Assembly (NCBI GenBank): GCA_025454565.1
Contig: JALOOE010000138.1
Location: 1 to 6,568, forward strand
DNA from: Anaerolineae bacterium
GTDB lineage: Bacteria > Chloroflexota > Anaerolineae > CG2-30-64-16
Length of the DNA stretch: 6,568 nt
Direction of reading: 5' to 3'
In this document: piece by piece, positions 1-5,539 of the stretch
Numbering within the stretch: position 1 is the stretch's first letter
Layout of the letters: the number at the start of each line of letters is the position of its first letter
Program-made: the position numbers and the translations under genes
The notes under the pieces: model-generated
What the model saw: the letters and a program-made list of their open reading frames with translations, nothing else
Told to the model about the DNA's origin: nothing
Database searches by the model: none

Positions 1-636
1 GGTAAGCCGGCGCGCGTGGATACGGTCGTGATCTCGACGCAGCACAGCCCCGATGTCGACCATGCCAAGATCGAAATGGACATGATCGACCGGGTGATCA
101 AGTATGTCGTGCCCAACGGCTATCTCGATGCGGCCACCAAGATCTACGTCAACCCGACCGGCCGGTTCGTGGTCGGCGGGCCCGCCGGCGACACCGGCCT
201 GACCGGGCGTAAGATCATCGTGGACACCTACGGCGGCGTCGCCCGGCACGGTGGCGGCTGCTTCTCGGGCAAGGATCCGACGAAGGTCGACCGCTCCGCA
301 TCTTACATGATGCGCTACGTCGCCAAGAATCTGGTTGCTGCCGGCGCGGCGGACCGCGTGGAGATTCAGGTCAGCTACGCCATCGGCGTGGCGCATCCTG
401 TGAGCGTCGCGGTCGAAACGTTCGGCACCGGCAAGATCAGCGACGAGCGCATCGTGCAGTTGGTCCATGACAACTTCGATCTGCGCCCGGCCGCGATCAT
501 CCGCGATCTGAACCTGCGCCGCCCGATCTACAAGGCAACCGCAGCGTACGGTCACTTCGGCCGCACCGATATCGATGCGCCGTGGGAGAGGCTCGACAAA
601 GTGGCAGTGCTGAAGAAGGCGGCGGGGCTGGTGTGA
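1..636 (+). CDS. metK: S-adenosylmethionine synthetase, C-terminal part (5' truncated by window edge)
   Basis: The enzyme makes S-adenosylmethionine from methionine and ATP in the cytoplasm, releasing phosphate and diphosphate. The reading frame is open from base 1 to a TGA at 634-636 and gives 211 residues; the family is usually about 380-400, so roughly the first 45% lies outside the window. Diagnostic segments are visible: the TQH motif near the start, the glycine-rich GGPAGDTGLTGRK stretch followed by IIVDTYGG (about residues 58-79), then GGGCFSGKDPTKVDRSA, which carries the conserved Lys/Asp active-site loop, and a normal C-terminal end with AYGHFGR. The GTG at 16 is an internal valine, not a start. 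The loop has Cys where E. coli has Ala (GGGAFSGK), a minor variation. It is followed by its own terminator, so it is the end of a separate transcription unit. Identification is near certain. Confidence 0.97.
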   Translation, partial: GKPARVDTVVISTQHSPDVDHAKIEMDMIDRVIKYVVPNGYLDAATKIYVNPTGRFVVGGPAGDTGLTGRKIIVDTYGGVARHGGGCFSGKDPTKVDRSASYMMRYVAKNLVAAGAADRVEIQVSYAIGVAHPVSVAVETFGTGKISDERIVQLVHDNFDLRPAAIIRDLNLRRPIYKATAAYGHFGRTDIDAPWERLDKVAVLKKAAGLV

Positions 637-640
637 GATG

Positions 641-700
641 TCGTGCGTAGTGCGTATTGCGTAGTTTGTTCCTGCTCTACGCAATACGCACCACGCACTA
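641..700. repeat. Inverted heptamer-repeat hairpin after metK
   Basis: The left arm (641-664) contains three tandem heptamers of the form GTGCGTA / TTGCGTA starting at 643. The right arm (677-700) contains the complementary TACGCAA, TACGCAC, CACGCAC. The arms pair at 22 of 24 positions around a 12-nt loop (665-676). No T tract follows directly, so this is not itself a canonical terminator; the real one starts 6 nt further on. It belongs to the set of period-7 inverted tracts found at most junctions here. Confidence 0.85.
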
Positions 701-705
701 CCTGT

Positions 706-743
706 GGGGAGAGTCGAGTTCGTCGCTCGCGCTCTCCCTTTTT
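706..743 (+). terminator. Rho-independent terminator of metK
   Basis: GGGAGAG (707-713) pairs perfectly with CTCTCCC (732-738). Inside, CGAG (715-718) pairs with CTCG (726-729) around a 7-nt loop, leaving a small internal loop. The stem is followed at once by TTTTT (739-743). This is a textbook intrinsic terminator 70 nt after the metK stop. It separates metK from the downstream genes. Confidence 0.88.
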
Positions 744-765
744 GTTGCGCGCGCTGCGCGATGCT

Positions 766-794
766 TTGCCCTGCGTGCCATCCTACGGTATAAT
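766..794 (+). promoter_or_regulatory. Sigma70-type promoter for the rmd unit
   Basis: A perfect -10 box TATAAT lies at 789-794 and a 4/6 -35 box TTGCCC at 766-771, with the optimal 17-bp spacer. Transcription would begin near 801, leaving about 57 nt of leader before the chosen rmd start. A small perfect hairpin (CGCGC 748-752 with GCGCG 756-760) sits just upstream of the -35 box; whether it is an operator is unknown. The position directly after the metK terminator supports a real promoter. Confidence 0.75.
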
Positions 795-848
795 CGCGGC
801 CAAGTGACCATTTGCAGCATGAGTCACGTATCCCGCAGCACGTATCGC

Positions 849-852
849 GAGG
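849..852 (+). promoter_or_regulatory. Ribosome binding site favouring the TTG start of rmd
   Basis: GAGG lies 5 nt upstream of the TTG at 858. The only in-frame ATG between the promoter and this point (819) has no purine-rich site in front of it. This decides the start choice, though the spacing is rather short. Confidence 0.5.
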
Positions 853-857
853 CATTC

Positions 858-1862
858 TTGCGCGCACTCATCACCGGCGTCTCCGGCTTCGTCGGCAGCC
901 ATCTGGCCGAGTATCTGCTGGATCATACCGATTGGCAGATCTCCGGCACGGTGTATGGCCGGCTCGACAACATCGCCCATCTCCGCGACCGGGTTGCGCT
1001 TTACCCGGCGGAGTTGTCGCGGCTGGAGGTGGTGCGCTTCATCGTCGAGGAGACGCGGCCCGATTTCATCTTCCACCTGGCGGCCCAACCGATTTCGGCG
1101 CTCTCGCGGCTCGACCCCTGGTTCACGCTGGAGAACAACATTCGGTCGCAGCTCAATGTGCTGGAATCGGTGGTGCAGCTCAAGCTGCCCAGCCGGGTGC
1201 TGATCGTGGGGTCGGCCGAGGAGTACGGCAAGATCACGCCGGAAGATTTGCCGGTCGATGAGGAGACCCCGCTGCGTCCGGTGACACCCTACGGCGTGAG
1301 CAAGGTGGCCCAGGACTTCCTGGGGCTGCAATACTACCTGAGCTACGGCGTGGCGGCGGTGCGCGTCCGCTCGTTCAACCATGTCGGTCCGCGCCAGCGC
1401 GAGGGCTTCGTCGCCGCCGACTTTGCCAAACAGATCGCCGAGATCGAGGCCGGGCTGCGACCGCCGCAGGTGATCGTGGGCGATCTGAGCGCCGGCCGCG
1501 ATTTCAGCGATGTGCGCGATGTCGCCAGCGCCTATCATCTGGCGCTGACGCGCGGTGAGCCGGGCGAGGTGTACAACATCGGATCGGGGAATTCGTTCAC
1601 GGCGCAGACCTTGCTGGAGACGCTGATCCGACTGTCGGGCAAGCCGGTCTCGGTCGTGCAAGACCCGGCCCGCCTACGCCCGGTGGAGGTGCCGGCTGTG
1701 ATGGCCGACATCCGCAAGTTCCAGGCGCGCACCGGCTGGGCGCCGGCCATCCCGTTCGAGCAGAGCATGGCCGACGTGTTGGCATATTGGCGCGAACAGG
1801 TGCGAACCGGTGCGACCGATCCCACGCCGCTAGAGATGCGGATTGTGGCGCGCAATGCGTGA
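858..1862 (+). CDS. rmd: GDP-6-deoxy-D-mannose reductase (NAD-dependent epimerase/dehydratase family)
   Basis: This is an extended short-chain dehydrogenase/reductase that probably reduces GDP-4-keto-6-deoxy-D-mannose to GDP-D-rhamnose in the cytoplasm. From TTG 858 it has 334 residues, normal for Rmd. The N-terminal Rossmann motif is TGVSGFVG (Gly7, Gly10, Gly13). The catalytic region shows VGSAEEYG with Ser119 and then Tyr145-x3-Lys149 in PYGVSK. FNHVGPRQ (173-180) and GDLSAGRDFSDVRDV (208-222) are hallmarks of GDP-mannose-derived sugar reductases. The C-terminal part has the usual LRPVEVPAVMADIRK segment. I chose TTG 858 because it yields MRALITG, the normal family N-terminus, and has a GAGG site; ATG 819 would add 13 residues with no ribosome site, and the frame upstream of that runs through the terminator. 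It shares its unit with gmd, which makes its substrate. Other GDP-4-keto-sugar reductases or epimerases of the same fold are possible. Confidence 0.85.
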   Translation: MRALITGVSGFVGSHLAEYLLDHTDWQISGTVYGRLDNIAHLRDRVALYPAELSRLEVVRFIVEETRPDFIFHLAAQPISALSRLDPWFTLENNIRSQLNVLESVVQLKLPSRVLIVGSAEEYGKITPEDLPVDEETPLRPVTPYGVSKVAQDFLGLQYYLSYGVAAVRVRSFNHVGPRQREGFVAADFAKQIAEIEAGLRPPQVIVGDLSAGRDFSDVRDVASAYHLALTRGEPGEVYNIGSGNSFTAQTLLETLIRLSGKPVSVVQDPARLRPVEVPAVMADIRKFQARTGWAPAIPFEQSMADVLAYWREQVRTGATDPTPLEMRIVARNA

Positions 1863-1867
1863 AGCGT

Positions 1868-2003
1868 GACGAGTAAGGAGTAGCGAGTAACGAGAAGACG
1901 CTAAGGTCTGCAAAAGTACTACTTCCCGCTTTGGCCGGTCTCCGACCGAGCCAACGGCGGAACCTGTTCTTTTACGGACCCGAAGCCATTACTCGTTTCT
2001 CCT
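1868..2003. repeat. Composite nested palindrome between rmd and gmd
   Basis: Four degenerate heptamers (GACGAGT, AAGGAGT, AGCGAGT, AACGAGA; 1868-1895) open the region. AGGAGTAGCGAGTAA (1876-1890) pairs with 1989-2003 at 13 Watson-Crick positions plus one G-U out of 15. Nested inside, GCT 1900-1902 pairs with AGC 1984-1986. GGTCTGCAAAAG (1905-1916) then pairs with CTTTTACGGACC (1969-1980) at 11 of 12 positions including one G-U. An inner stem 1923-1940 / 1944-1962 has 17 pairs (one G-U), three single-base bulges and a TCC loop. The whole forms one rod of about 46 pairs ending 1 nt before the gmd ribosome site. No T tract follows the inner stem directly. It could be a small mobile palindromic element, an mRNA stabiliser or a leader structure; no known riboswitch class is recognised. 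Confidence 0.75.
1936..1960 (+). repeat. Short palindromic motif, copy A
   Basis: CGGTC-TCC-GACCGA followed by GCCA and ACGGCGG. It matches 5459-5481 at 20 of 23 aligned bases with two 1-nt gaps. The three differing bases are all in the hairpin loop. It forms the tip of the rod between rmd and gmd. Confidence 0.6.
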
Positions 2004-2004
2004 C

Positions 2005-2009
2005 AGGAG
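2005..2009 (+). promoter_or_regulatory. Ribosome binding site of gmd (supports TTG start)
   Basis: AGGAG lies 9 nt before TTG 2019, the only sensible start for a protein beginning PKALITG. Immediately upstream, CTCCT (1999-2003) is complementary to this site but is also the closing arm of the long palindrome, so the two pairings are mutually exclusive. Confidence 0.8.
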
Positions 2010-2018
2010 AATAGCAAC

Positions 2019-3005
2019 TTGCCTAAAGCTCTCATCACCGGCATCACCGGTCAGGACGGATCATACCTGGCCGAGTTCCTGTTGGCGCGCGGCTATGAGG
2101 TGATCGGCATGGTGCGGCGGACGAGCACCATCAACTTCGACCGCATCCGCGACTTTCAGGATCGCATCGAAATCGTCCAGGGTGACTTGCTCGACCAGGT
2201 CAGCCTGATCAATATCCTCCAGGAGCACCGCCCGAACGAGGTCTACAACCTGGCCGCGCAGAGCTTCGTGCCCACCAGCTTCCAGCAGCCTGTGCTCACC
2301 GGCGAGTTCACGGCATTGGGCGTCACGCGGGTGCTCGACGCCATCCGCATCGTGGATCCGCAGATTCACTTCTACCAGGCCAGCTCCAGCGAGATGTTCG
2401 GCAAGGTGCATGAGGTGCCGCAGCGTGAAACGACGCCATTCCACCCGCGCAGCCCCTACGGGGTGGCGAAGGTGTATGGTCACTGGATCACGATCAACTA
2501 TCGCGAGAGCTACAACCTGTTTGCGTGCTCCGGCATCCTCTTCAACCACGAATCGCCCCGCCGCGGCCTGGAGTTCGTCACGCACAAGATCACACATGCG
2601 GTAGCGCGCATCAAGCTGGGGCTGGCGGATGAGCTCCGGCTGGGCAACCTGGAAGCGCGGCGCGATTGGGGCTACGCGCCCGATTATGTGCACGCCATGT
2701 GGCTGATGCTCCAGCACGACCGTCCTGACGACTACGTCGTCGCGACCGGTGAAACGCATTCAGTGCGCGAGTTCTGCCAGGTCGCATTCGACTACGTGGG
2801 GCTGGATTGGGAGAAGCACGTCATCGTCGATCCGAAGTTCCACCGGCCCGCCGAGGTGGATCTGCTCGTCGGTGATCCGAGCAAGGCTGGCCGGATTCTG
2901 CATTGGGAGCCGACCGTCACCTTCCAACAGCTCGTGCGCATTATGGTCGACGCCGATCTGACCGCGTTGCAGCAGACCGGGAATCATTCACCGCACGTGG
3001 GGTAA
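2019..3005 (+). CDS. gmd: GDP-mannose 4,6-dehydratase
   Basis: Converts GDP-D-mannose to GDP-4-keto-6-deoxy-D-mannose with tightly bound NADP, the branch point to GDP-D-rhamnose, GDP-L-fucose and related sugars. It has 328 residues, within the family range. The TGITGQDGSYL signature (residues 7-17) is the NADP-binding loop typical of Gmd, followed by the VRRTS segment (32-36) that contacts the cofactor phosphate. The catalytic set is present: Ser123 and Glu125 in ASSSEMFG (Ser replacing the Thr of E. coli), and Tyr147-x3-Lys151 in SPYGVAK. NHESPRRG (176-183), RDWGYAPDYVHAMW (215-228) and RPAEVDLLVGDPSKA (276-290) are all Gmd-specific blocks. The start is TTG, with AGGAG 9 nt upstream. It lies 156 nt after rmd, with the gap filled by a palindrome. 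Rmd next door and no fucose synthase in view argue for GDP-D-rhamnose as the product. Confidence 0.95.
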   Translation: MPKALITGITGQDGSYLAEFLLARGYEVIGMVRRTSTINFDRIRDFQDRIEIVQGDLLDQVSLINILQEHRPNEVYNLAAQSFVPTSFQQPVLTGEFTALGVTRVLDAIRIVDPQIHFYQASSSEMFGKVHEVPQRETTPFHPRSPYGVAKVYGHWITINYRESYNLFACSGILFNHESPRRGLEFVTHKITHAVARIKLGLADELRLGNLEARRDWGYAPDYVHAMWLMLQHDRPDDYVVATGETHSVREFCQVAFDYVGLDWEKHVIVDPKFHRPAEVDLLVGDPSKAGRILHWEPTVTFQQLVRIMVDADLTALQQTGNHSPHVG

Positions 3006-3015
3006 CGCGACGGTA

Positions 3016-3070
3016 GACGGAGGACGGAGGACGGAAACCAGAATCCGTCTTCGGTCTTCCGTCCTCCGTC
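3016..3070. repeat. Inverted heptamer-repeat hairpin between gmd and the phosphohexomutase
   Basis: The left arm is three perfect-phase heptamers, GACGGAG, GACGGAG, GACGGAA (3016-3036). The right side (3044-3070) is four complementary heptamers, TCCGTCT, TCGGTCT, TCCGTCC and a partial TCCGTC. 3016-3036 pairs with 3050-3070 at 19 Watson-Crick positions and one G-U of 21, with a 13-nt loop. It starts 10 nt after the gmd stop and ends 5 nt before the next ribosome site. No T tract follows. Confidence 0.85.
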
Positions 3071-3075
3071 CGAAT

Positions 3076-3079
3076 GGAG
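3076..3079 (+). promoter_or_regulatory. Ribosome binding site of the phosphohexomutase
   Basis: GGAG lies 6 nt before ATG 3086. It overlaps the alternative ATG at 3074, which has no site of its own, so 3086 is preferred. Confidence 0.7.
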
Positions 3080-3085
3080 TACTAC

Positions 3086-4519
3086 ATGTCCGACATTCAC
3101 TTCGGCACCGACGGCTGGCGCGCACGCATCGCCGAGGATTTCACATTCGACAATGTGCGCCGCGCGGCGCAGGGGTTCGCCGATTACCTGAAGGCAAGCT
3201 ACCCGGCGGAATTGAGCCGCGGCGCGGTGGTCGGCGGCGACAAACGCTTCCGGTCGGAGGATTTTGCCGTGGCAGCCGCCGAGGTGCTGGCCGCCAACGG
3301 CATCCCGGTCCACTTCTGCGGCGGCGGGATGCCCACGCCGATCATCTCGTTCGGCGTCACCGAGCGGCACGCGCTGGGCGCGGCCAACATCACGGCCAGC
3401 CACAACCCGCCCAACGACAACGGCTTCAAAGTGCGCGATGAGAATGGCGGCGCAATCGATCCGGCCGGGCTCAGCGCCATCGAAGCGAAGATACCGGACA
3501 CGATCGCCGGGGTGCAACGCCTGGAGTTCGATGCGGGTGTCAAAGCGGGCATGATTCGGATCTACGACCCGGTACCTGCCTATGACGCGCGCATCCGTTC
3601 GCTGATTGATGTCGAGCCCATCAAGCAGGCCGGCTTCACGATCCTCGTCGACAACATGTGGGGCAACGGCGCGGGCTATCTGTCGCGCTTCATCGCCGGC
3701 GGCAAAACGCGCGTCATCGAGCATCACGCCGGCCGCAACCCGATCTTCCCGGAAATGAAGCGGCCCGAACCGATCCCGCCGAACGTCGATGCCGGGCTGG
3801 CGAAGGCCAAAGAGATCGGCGCCGACGCCGTCTGCATCCTGGATGGGGACGCTGACCGGTGCGGTTTCGGCGACGAGCACAGCCAATTCATCGATCAGTT
3901 GCGGGTCTACGCGCTGCTGGCGATGTATCTGCTGGAGGTGCGCGGGCTGCGCGGACCCATCGTCAAGACCATCAGCACGACCTCGATGCTGGACAAGCTG
4001 GGCGCCCGCTATGGCGTACCCGTCATCAACACCGGCGTCGGCTTCAAATACATCGCACCGGCGATGATGGAGCACGACGGGCTGATCGGCGGCGAAGAGA
4101 GCGGCGGTTACGCTTTCCGGGGCCATGTCCCCGAGCGCGACGGCATCCTCGCCAATCTCTATCTGCTCGATCTGATGGTGCGGACGGGCAAGAAACCGAC
4201 CGAGCTGCTCGACATGCTCTTCGGACTGGTCGGCGGCCCGCACTACTACGACCGGATCGACACGCGCGTCAAAGACAACGCCATCAAACAGACTGCCAAA
4301 ACCCGGCTGGACGCAGCCATGCCCGCGACGATCGGCGGTCTGCGCGTCACCGACAAGGTGACGATCGATGGCTACAAGTTCGTCTTGGAGGACGGCGGCT
4401 GGCTGCTCGTCCGCTTCTCCGGCACCGAGCCGCTGATCCGCGTCTATTGCGAGACGATGCACGGCGACAAGGTGCCGGCTATCCTGCAGGATGGCTTGCG
4501 GGTGGCGGGGCTGGCGTGA
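3086..4519 (+). CDS. Phosphohexomutase (phosphoglucomutase/phosphomannomutase family)
   Basis: Moves the phosphate between C6 and C1 of a hexose phosphate through a phosphoserine enzyme. It has 477 residues from ATG 3086; an ATG four codons upstream is less likely because the GGAG site fits 3086. The four active-site loops of the alpha-D-phosphohexomutase superfamily are all present: TASHNPP with catalytic Ser105, the Mg2+-binding DGDADR (253-258), the sugar-specificity loop GEESGG (336-341), and the phosphate-binding RFSGTEP (443-449). The N-terminus FGTDGWR is typical too. Motifs do not separate glucose from mannose specificity. Its position after rmd and gmd suggests it supplies mannose-1-phosphate for GDP-mannose (ManB role), but a general glucose role, or less likely GlmM, is possible. 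The end overlaps a possible GTG start of the next gene (GTGA at 4516-4519). GACGRAR-type heptamer hairpins flank it on both sides. Confidence 0.9.
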   Translation: MSDIHFGTDGWRARIAEDFTFDNVRRAAQGFADYLKASYPAELSRGAVVGGDKRFRSEDFAVAAAEVLAANGIPVHFCGGGMPTPIISFGVTERHALGAANITASHNPPNDNGFKVRDENGGAIDPAGLSAIEAKIPDTIAGVQRLEFDAGVKAGMIRIYDPVPAYDARIRSLIDVEPIKQAGFTILVDNMWGNGAGYLSRFIAGGKTRVIEHHAGRNPIFPEMKRPEPIPPNVDAGLAKAKEIGADAVCILDGDADRCGFGDEHSQFIDQLRVYALLAMYLLEVRGLRGPIVKTISTTSMLDKLGARYGVPVINTGVGFKYIAPAMMEHDGLIGGEESGGYAFRGHVPERDGILANLYLLDLMVRTGKKPTELLDMLFGLVGGPHYYDRIDTRVKDNAIKQTAKTRLDAAMPATIGGLRVTDKVTIDGYKFVLEDGGWLLVRFSGTEPLIRVYCETMHGDKVPAILQDGLRVAGLA

Positions 4520-4523
4520 CCAC

Positions 4524-4586
4524 GACGAAAGACGAAAGACCAACGACGAAGGAGACCGTTTCGTCCTCCGTCTTTCGTCCTTCATC
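4524..4586. repeat. Inverted heptamer-repeat hairpin before or within the tatD start
   Basis: The left arm is four heptamers, GACGAAA, GACGAAA, GACCAAC, GACGAAG (4524-4551). The right arm 4559-4586 is the degenerate complement. They pair at 22 of 28 Watson-Crick positions plus one G-U, with a 7-nt loop. The heptamer is a variant of that at 3016-3036 (shared form GACGRAR). It ends 1 nt before GTG 4588. The TatD frame is open through the whole repeat, so it may be translated if GTG 4516 is used. Confidence 0.82.
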
Positions 4587-4587
4587 G

Positions 4588-5445
4588 GTGATCGACACCC
4601 ACTGCCATCTCGACCTGCGCCAGTTCGACGGCGATCGCGAGGCTGTCATCGAGCGTGCGTGGGCCGCCGGGGTCGAGATCATCGTCAACCCGGCCATCGA
4701 CCTGGCATCATGCCGCCGGGTGCTGGCCCTGGCGGATCGGTATGCGCACGTCTACGCGGCCGTCGGCGTGCATCCAAACGATTGCGGCGATTTCAACGAT
4801 GCAACCCTGGCGGAGTTGCGGGTGCTGGCACAGCATCCGAAAGTGGTGGCCATCGGCGAGATCGGGTTGGATTACTATTGGGAGAAGACGCCGCACGATC
4901 AGCAGCAGCGCGTGTTGCGTGGGCAATTGGAGCTCGCGGGCGAGCTGCGATTGCCGGTCATCTTGCACAGCCGCAATCGCCAGGGCGATGTGCGCCGGCA
5001 ATGCAACGCCGATCTGCTGGATGAAGTGCGGCGGTGGCGAGAAACCAAGGAATGGGAGGGCGGGAGAGTGGGAGATAGGCTGTCTTCCGATTCCTGTGTC
5101 ATGATCCCTGATCCCTGTACCGGCATCTGGCACGCATTCTCGGGCGATTTTGCAGAGGCTCAGCAGGCCGTGGAACTGGGTTTAGAGCTGGGCCTGGGCG
5201 GGCCGGTGACATTCCAGAATGCCCGTCAGTTGCACGAACTCGCGCCCCGACTACAAATCGATCGGTTAGTGTTGGAAACCGATGCGCCATATCTGGCGCC
5301 GCATCCGCGCCGCGGCCAGCGCAACGAACCGGCGTATATCCCGCTGGTGGCGGATAAGCTGGCGGCGCTCTGTGGAACAACCGTGCAAGCGATAGCGATT
5401 CAGACGACCGCCACTGCTCGCACATGCTTTGAGAGGCTCGCGTGA
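4588..5445 (+). CDS. tatD: TatD-family metal-dependent hydrolase with an internal insertion
   Basis: A cytoplasmic TIM-barrel amidohydrolase-type enzyme; the family acts as a metal-dependent DNase (3'-5' exonuclease, and D-aminoacyl-tRNA deacylase in some members). From GTG 4588 it has 285 residues. All metal ligands are present: His5 and His7 (DTHCHLD), Glu91 (GEIGLDYYW), His127 (ILHSR), His182 (WHAFSGD) and Asp232 (ETDAPYL); GVHP is at 60-63. Ligand spacing is normal (as I recall for E. coli YcfH, about 36 and 50 residues) except between His127 and His182: 55 residues instead of about 25. The extra 30 residues (about 149-178) come from a repeat-like DNA tract. The start is uncertain: GTG 4588 has no ribosome site and abuts a hairpin, while in-frame GTG 4516, overlapping the previous stop as GTGA, would add 24 residues coded by the repeat. 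4588 gives the usual family N-terminus. The assignment to TatD is secure; the exact substrate is not known. Confidence 0.92.
   Translation: MIDTHCHLDLRQFDGDREAVIERAWAAGVEIIVNPAIDLASCRRVLALADRYAHVYAAVGVHPNDCGDFNDATLAELRVLAQHPKVVAIGEIGLDYYWEKTPHDQQQRVLRGQLELAGELRLPVILHSRNRQGDVRRQCNADLLDEVRRWRETKEWEGGRVGDRLSSDSCVMIPDPCTGIWHAFSGDFAEAQQAVELGLELGLGGPVTFQNARQLHELAPRLQIDRLVLETDAPYLAPHPRRGQRNEPAYIPLVADKLAALCGTTVQAIAIQTTATARTCFERLA
5041..5116. repeat. Repeat-like tract inside the tatD coding region
   Basis: A purine-rich part has GGGAG at 5054, 5062 and 5070 (period 8). It is followed by four pyrimidine-leaning heptamers from 5089: GATTCCT, GTGTCAT, GATCCCT, GATCCCT. The two parts are imperfectly complementary (GGGA repeats against TCCC repeats). 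The tract codes for a segment with no counterpart in ordinary TatD proteins, between the HSR and WHAFSGD motifs, and keeps the frame. It looks like the junction repeats but is inside a gene. Confidence 0.6.
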
Positions 5446-5457
5446 ATAGATCAGAGC

Positions 5458-5501
5458 TCGGTCGCAGACCGACCACGGCGGTTGCAGCGCAGCAACGCGC
5501 C
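5458..5501. repeat. Two adjacent hairpins after tatD, including palindromic motif copy B
   Basis: TCGGTC (5458-5463) and GACCGA (5467-5472) form a perfect 6-bp stem with a GCA loop. GCGG (5477-5480, read as G-G-C-G) plus GTTGC (5481-5485) then pairs with GCAAC (5492-5496) and CGCC (5498-5501), with one bulged G and a 6-nt loop. The first hairpin with the following ACGGCGG (5459-5481) matches 1936-1960 almost exactly outside the loop. There is no T tract, so termination is not supported. Confidence 0.6.
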
Positions 5502-5502
5502 G

Positions 5503-5539
5503 ATTCGTCATTCGCTGATTTGCTATTCGCCATTTGCTG
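5503..5539 (+). repeat. Tandem ATTYG heptamer tract upstream of the prenyl synthase
   Basis: Five units begin with ATT at 5503, 5510, 5518, 5525 and 5532 (spacing 7, 8, 7, 7): ATTCGTC, ATTCGCTG, ATTTGCT, ATTCGCC, ATTTGCTG. Unlike the other junction tracts, it has no inverted partner in this window. It ends 3 nt before the ATG and occupies the place where a ribosome site would be. Confidence 0.8.

Noticed and set aside
657..857. Upstream start for rmd at 657
   Set aside because: The frame would run through the metK hairpin, the terminator and the promoter, and transcription probably starts only near 801. Family homology begins at about 858.
783..1661. Minus-strand open frame opposite rmd (292 codons)
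   Set aside because: It has His/Arg/Gln-rich composition, no motif, and sits opposite a well-supported gene.
1923..1975. Intrinsic terminator between rmd and gmd
   Set aside because: The inner stem is strong, but the next T-rich stretch (TTCTTTT, 1967-1973) is several bases away and is itself paired with 1912-1916, so it is not a terminator tail.
1876..2003. Known riboswitch or tRNA-like RNA
   Set aside because: It is a simple unbranched rod with no conserved ligand-binding motif I recognise and no tRNA features.
3859..4515. Apparent 5' extension of the TatD frame deep into the mutase gene
   Set aside because: The translated part before 4516 is arginine-rich shadow of the mutase in another frame. 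TatD homology begins at the DTHCHLD motif just after 4588.
2984..4585. Long open frame of 533 codons on the minus strand
   Set aside because: It lies exactly opposite the phosphohexomutase, whose active-site motifs are complete. The minus-strand protein is Arg/Asp/Ala-rich with no recognisable domain, as expected for a shadow frame in GC-rich DNA.
3010..4590. CRISPR array
   Set aside because: The repeat units are 7 nt with no spacers and are arranged as inverted pairs; nothing resembles 25-40 nt direct repeats or cas genes.
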